Below, piece after piece: positions 6,989-8,055 of a stretch of DNA of 8,055 bases (within the stretch, counting starts at the first letter, position 1; each line of letters opens with the position of its first letter). Position numbers and translations under genes: made by a program. The stretch lies in assembly GCA_902494545.1 (NCBI GenBank), contig CABUTP010000062.1, positions 1 to 8,055 of the forward strand, given 5' to 3'. The DNA is from an uncultured Collinsella sp. GTDB taxonomy: Bacteria; Actinomycetota; Coriobacteriia; Coriobacteriales; Coriobacteriaceae. Below the pieces are notes generated by a model that was given only the letters and a program-made list of their open reading frames with translations, did not search any database and had not been told where the DNA came from.

Positions 6989-6996
6989 AAGGGAGG
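6989..6996 (+). promoter_or_regulatory. Ribosome binding site deciding the antitoxin start
   Basis: AAGGGAGG ends 6 nt before the ATG at 7003 and 3 nt before an in-frame GTG at 7000. The spacing favours the ATG. Confidence 0.65.
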
Positions 6997-7002
6997 CCAG
7001 TG

Positions 7003-7326
7003 ATGTCATCGACTCAGAAACGAGCCATCCTGCAGGTGCGCATTCGCGAGGAAGACAAGCAGCATGCCGAGCGTCTCTACGACGCCATGGGCACATCGCT
7101 CGCCGAGGCTGTCCGTCTATTTGTCGCGCAGAGCATTTTGATGCGCAAGCTCCCCTTTCAGCCGGTCGCCGTGCGCTCAAAGGACGGCACCGCCGCCTAT
7201 GGATCGCTCAAAGCATATGGGGACCCCAATCGCCGCTCCGAGGAGCGCAATGCCTGGATTGAGTATCTTGCCACAGAAAGCGACGATTCGATTTTGGGTC
7301 CCGAGGAAGTAGATATCCATGAGTAG
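7003..7326 (+). CDS. RelB/DinJ-like antitoxin (ribbon-helix-helix)
   Basis: This 107-residue protein has the RelB/DinJ layout. A DNA-binding ribbon-helix-helix occupies residues 9-47: strand ILQVRIR (9-15), helix from REEDKQHAERLYDAMG (15-30), then a second helix TSLAEAVRLFVAQSI (31-45). It is followed by the family's LPF motif (50-52). The remaining 55 residues are polar and acidic and probably wrap the toxin. It should bind the partner encoded directly downstream, neutralise it and repress the shared promoter. The gene overlaps the PIN gene by 8 nt (ATGAGTAG), a coupled arrangement. It is on the opposite strand to the formate hydrogenlyase cluster and reads away from it. The family call comes from motif pattern by eye; a VapB-type ribbon-helix-helix antitoxin is the alternative. 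Confidence 0.8.
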   Translation: MSSTQKRAILQVRIREEDKQHAERLYDAMGTSLAEAVRLFVAQSILMRKLPFQPVAVRSKDGTAAYGSLKAYGDPNRRSEERNAWIEYLATESDDSILGPEEVDIHE

Positions 7327-7774
7327 CACCATTATCGACGAGACCGTCATCCTACGCTACCTGCTGGACGACGACGAAGTTCTGTCACCGCGCGCCGCCA
7401 AGGTCATCGCCACGCGCACCGCTCGTGTCTACCCCGAAATCATCACTCGCGTCGTGGTCACGCTGCGCGACGTCTATAAGGTTCCCCGCGTTGAGATTGC
7501 CGCGGCCATGAAAAGGTTGCTCGATGACGTCATGGTCGACGAGCCCACCGTTGTCGCCCTTGCCGTCAAACTCTTTGGCAAGACCCATATGGACTTTACC
7601 GACTGCCTCCTCGCAGCCCGAACCGCCATCTACAACGATGATGTCGTGAGCTTTGGCAAGCCCATCATCCAAGGCATGATCGATTACCGCCACAAGCGCC
7701 AAACCGCAGCCGAAGCCCGCAACCGCAGCACCGACTCCACCATCGACAAGCTCCGCCACCGCCCCCGCAGCTAA
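7319..7774 (+). CDS. PIN-domain toxin-like protein, partner of the RelB/DinJ-like antitoxin
   Basis: This 151-residue protein starts with the PIN-domain opening IIDETVILRYLLDDDE (Asp7 is the first metal ligand). It continues with RAAKVI, a VVVTLRDVYKVPR segment (45-57) and MDFTDCLLAA (91-100, Asp95). PIN toxins such as VapC are metal-dependent RNases that cut tRNA or rRNA. By eye, the glutamate expected in the second motif is Arg44 (Glu40 is near), and the last motif reads SFGKP (111-115) where SFD or TFD is usual. Activity is therefore uncertain. The last 25 or so residues form a basic tail (KRQ..., RNRS..., RHRPRS) beyond the core. No separate ribosome site is obvious; the start overlaps the antitoxin end, so translation is probably coupled. 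The toxin role is inferred from the fold and pairing. Confidence 0.75.
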   Translation: MSSTIIDETVILRYLLDDDEVLSPRAAKVIATRTARVYPEIITRVVVTLRDVYKVPRVEIAAAMKRLLDDVMVDEPTVVALAVKLFGKTHMDFTDCLLAARTAIYNDDVVSFGKPIIQGMIDYRHKRQTAAEARNRSTDSTIDKLRHRPRS

Positions 7775-7863
7775 CCCCACCCCCTCCTAAGTTGCGGTGA
7801 AATAGTTCTTGTTTAAGAGCCAGAAGGCTGGATTGGGGGTGCGGACGATTTCTTGGACCGCGC
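7775..7863. other. Short non-coding gap containing the end of an IS3-family element
   Basis: This 89-nt gap lies between the PIN gene stop and the convergent transposase stop. It must hold the boundary of the insertion sequence. TG dinucleotides at 7793 and 7798, in GTTGCGGTGAAATAGTTC, are the likeliest outer edges because IS3-family ends begin with TG. The other end is outside the window, so neither the terminal inverted repeat nor a target duplication can be confirmed. The small GCC-AGAA-GGC repeat near 7820 is too weak to call a terminator. Confidence 0.5.
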
Positions 7864-8055
7864 CTAGGCGTATCCAAGCTTCCTGCGGTACTCCATCGGG
7901 CTCAGCCACCCGAGGGACTTCTTGATCCGCTCCTCGCGATAGTACACGAGGTAGGCCTCGAGCCTTCCCATGAACTCCTCGGCCGTCACGCCCTCCCAGT
8001 CCCTGTAGTGGAAGAACTCGTTCTTGAGGCGCCCGAAGAAGCCCTCGCAGGCCGA
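7793..8055 (-). mobile_element. IS3-family insertion sequence (IS150-like), 3' part only
   Basis: The element is recognised from the transposase C-terminus at 7864-8055. Its inner boundary is approximate (7793 or 7798) and it continues beyond the right edge of the window. IS3-family elements normally carry a second, upstream orfA joined by a -1 frameshift; that part is not visible here. Confidence 0.5.
7864..8055 (-). CDS. IS3-family transposase OrfB, C-terminal 63 codons (cut by window edge)
   Basis: The minus-strand frame from 8055 to a TAG at 7866-7864 is open and encodes the end of an integrase-type DDE transposase. Recognisable pieces are CEGFFGRLKNEFF (residues 3-15 of the visible part), YRDWEGVTAEEF, a Y.VYYREERIKKSLGW stretch and SPMEYRRKLGYA at the end. 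In the CEGFFGRLKNE segment the second E is the position of the catalytic glutamate in IS3/IS150 OrfB proteins. The remaining catalytic aspartates lie outside the window, so intactness is unknown. It converges on the toxin-antitoxin module, with 89 nt between the two stop codons. Confidence 0.9.
   Translation of the reverse strand, partial: SACEGFFGRLKNEFFHYRDWEGVTAEEFMGRLEAYLVYYREERIKKSLGWLSPMEYRRKLGYA

Larger units (their letters stand above)
6574..7002. other. Divergent intergenic region between formate hydrogenlyase cluster and toxin-antitoxin module
   Basis: This 429-nt stretch carries no convincing gene. From about 6690 to 7000 it is markedly more AT-rich than the genes on both sides. 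The leftmost 110 nt would be the untranslated leader of the hydN-like gene. The centre holds a possible leftward promoter and three copies of a TTGCAGGG motif. The right part holds a small palindrome and the ribosome site of the antitoxin gene. A 31-codon ORF (6830-6925) is present but unsupported. Confidence 0.8.

Noticed and set aside
7385..7780. Minus-strand open frame of 131 codons opposite the PIN gene
   Set aside because: It is a Gly/Ala/Val/Asp-rich shadow with no ribosome site, and the PIN frame has the recognisable motifs.
1..8055. CRISPR arrays, tRNA or rRNA genes
   Set aside because: No regularly spaced direct repeats, cloverleaf-like segments or rRNA signatures were seen on either strand by eye.

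Overview
The window comes from a GC-rich bacterium that ferments anaerobically. Its strong AGGAGG-type ribosome sites, selenocysteine-dependent formate dehydrogenase H, group 4 (Hyf-type) hydrogenase membrane genes and overall gene style fit a gut actinobacterium of the Coriobacteriia (Collinsella-like). This assignment is an inference by eye; no search was run.

Positions 1-6573 are one minus-strand gene cluster for a formate hydrogenlyase. In transcription order it reads hydN-like four-cluster ferredoxin (6573-6055), fdhF (5979-3757), hyfA (3678-3061), hyfB (3068-1050), hyfC (1037-111) and the first 31 codons of a further membrane subunit, probably hyfD (95-1, cut by the window edge). FdhF oxidises formate to CO2. 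HydN and HyfA are the electron-carrying iron-sulfur proteins. HyfB, HyfC and the next gene form the membrane arm related to respiratory complex I. The catalytic [NiFe] subunits and maturation genes should lie past the left edge. fdhF is interrupted in frame by one UGA at 5562-5560. It aligns with selenocysteine 140 of the E. coli enzyme and is followed by a hairpin with a GGUCU loop, so it is read here as one intact 740-residue selenoprotein, not two ORFs or a pseudogene.

Positions 6574-7002 are an AT-richer intergenic region that divides the leftward cluster from rightward genes. It holds a possible promoter for the formate hydrogenlyase cluster, three copies of a TTGCAGGG motif (two of them forming an 11-bp perfect inverted repeat), and a small palindrome ahead of the rightward genes.

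Positions 7003-7774 carry a two-gene toxin-antitoxin module on the plus strand: a RelB/DinJ-like ribbon-helix-helix antitoxin overlapping by 8 nt a PIN-domain protein. The pairing is not the textbook one, and the PIN protein seems to lack two of the four usual acidic residues. Positions 7864-8055 are the C-terminal 63 codons of an IS3-family (IS150-like) transposase on the minus strand, so the right side is mobile or accessory DNA abutting a core energy-metabolism operon.
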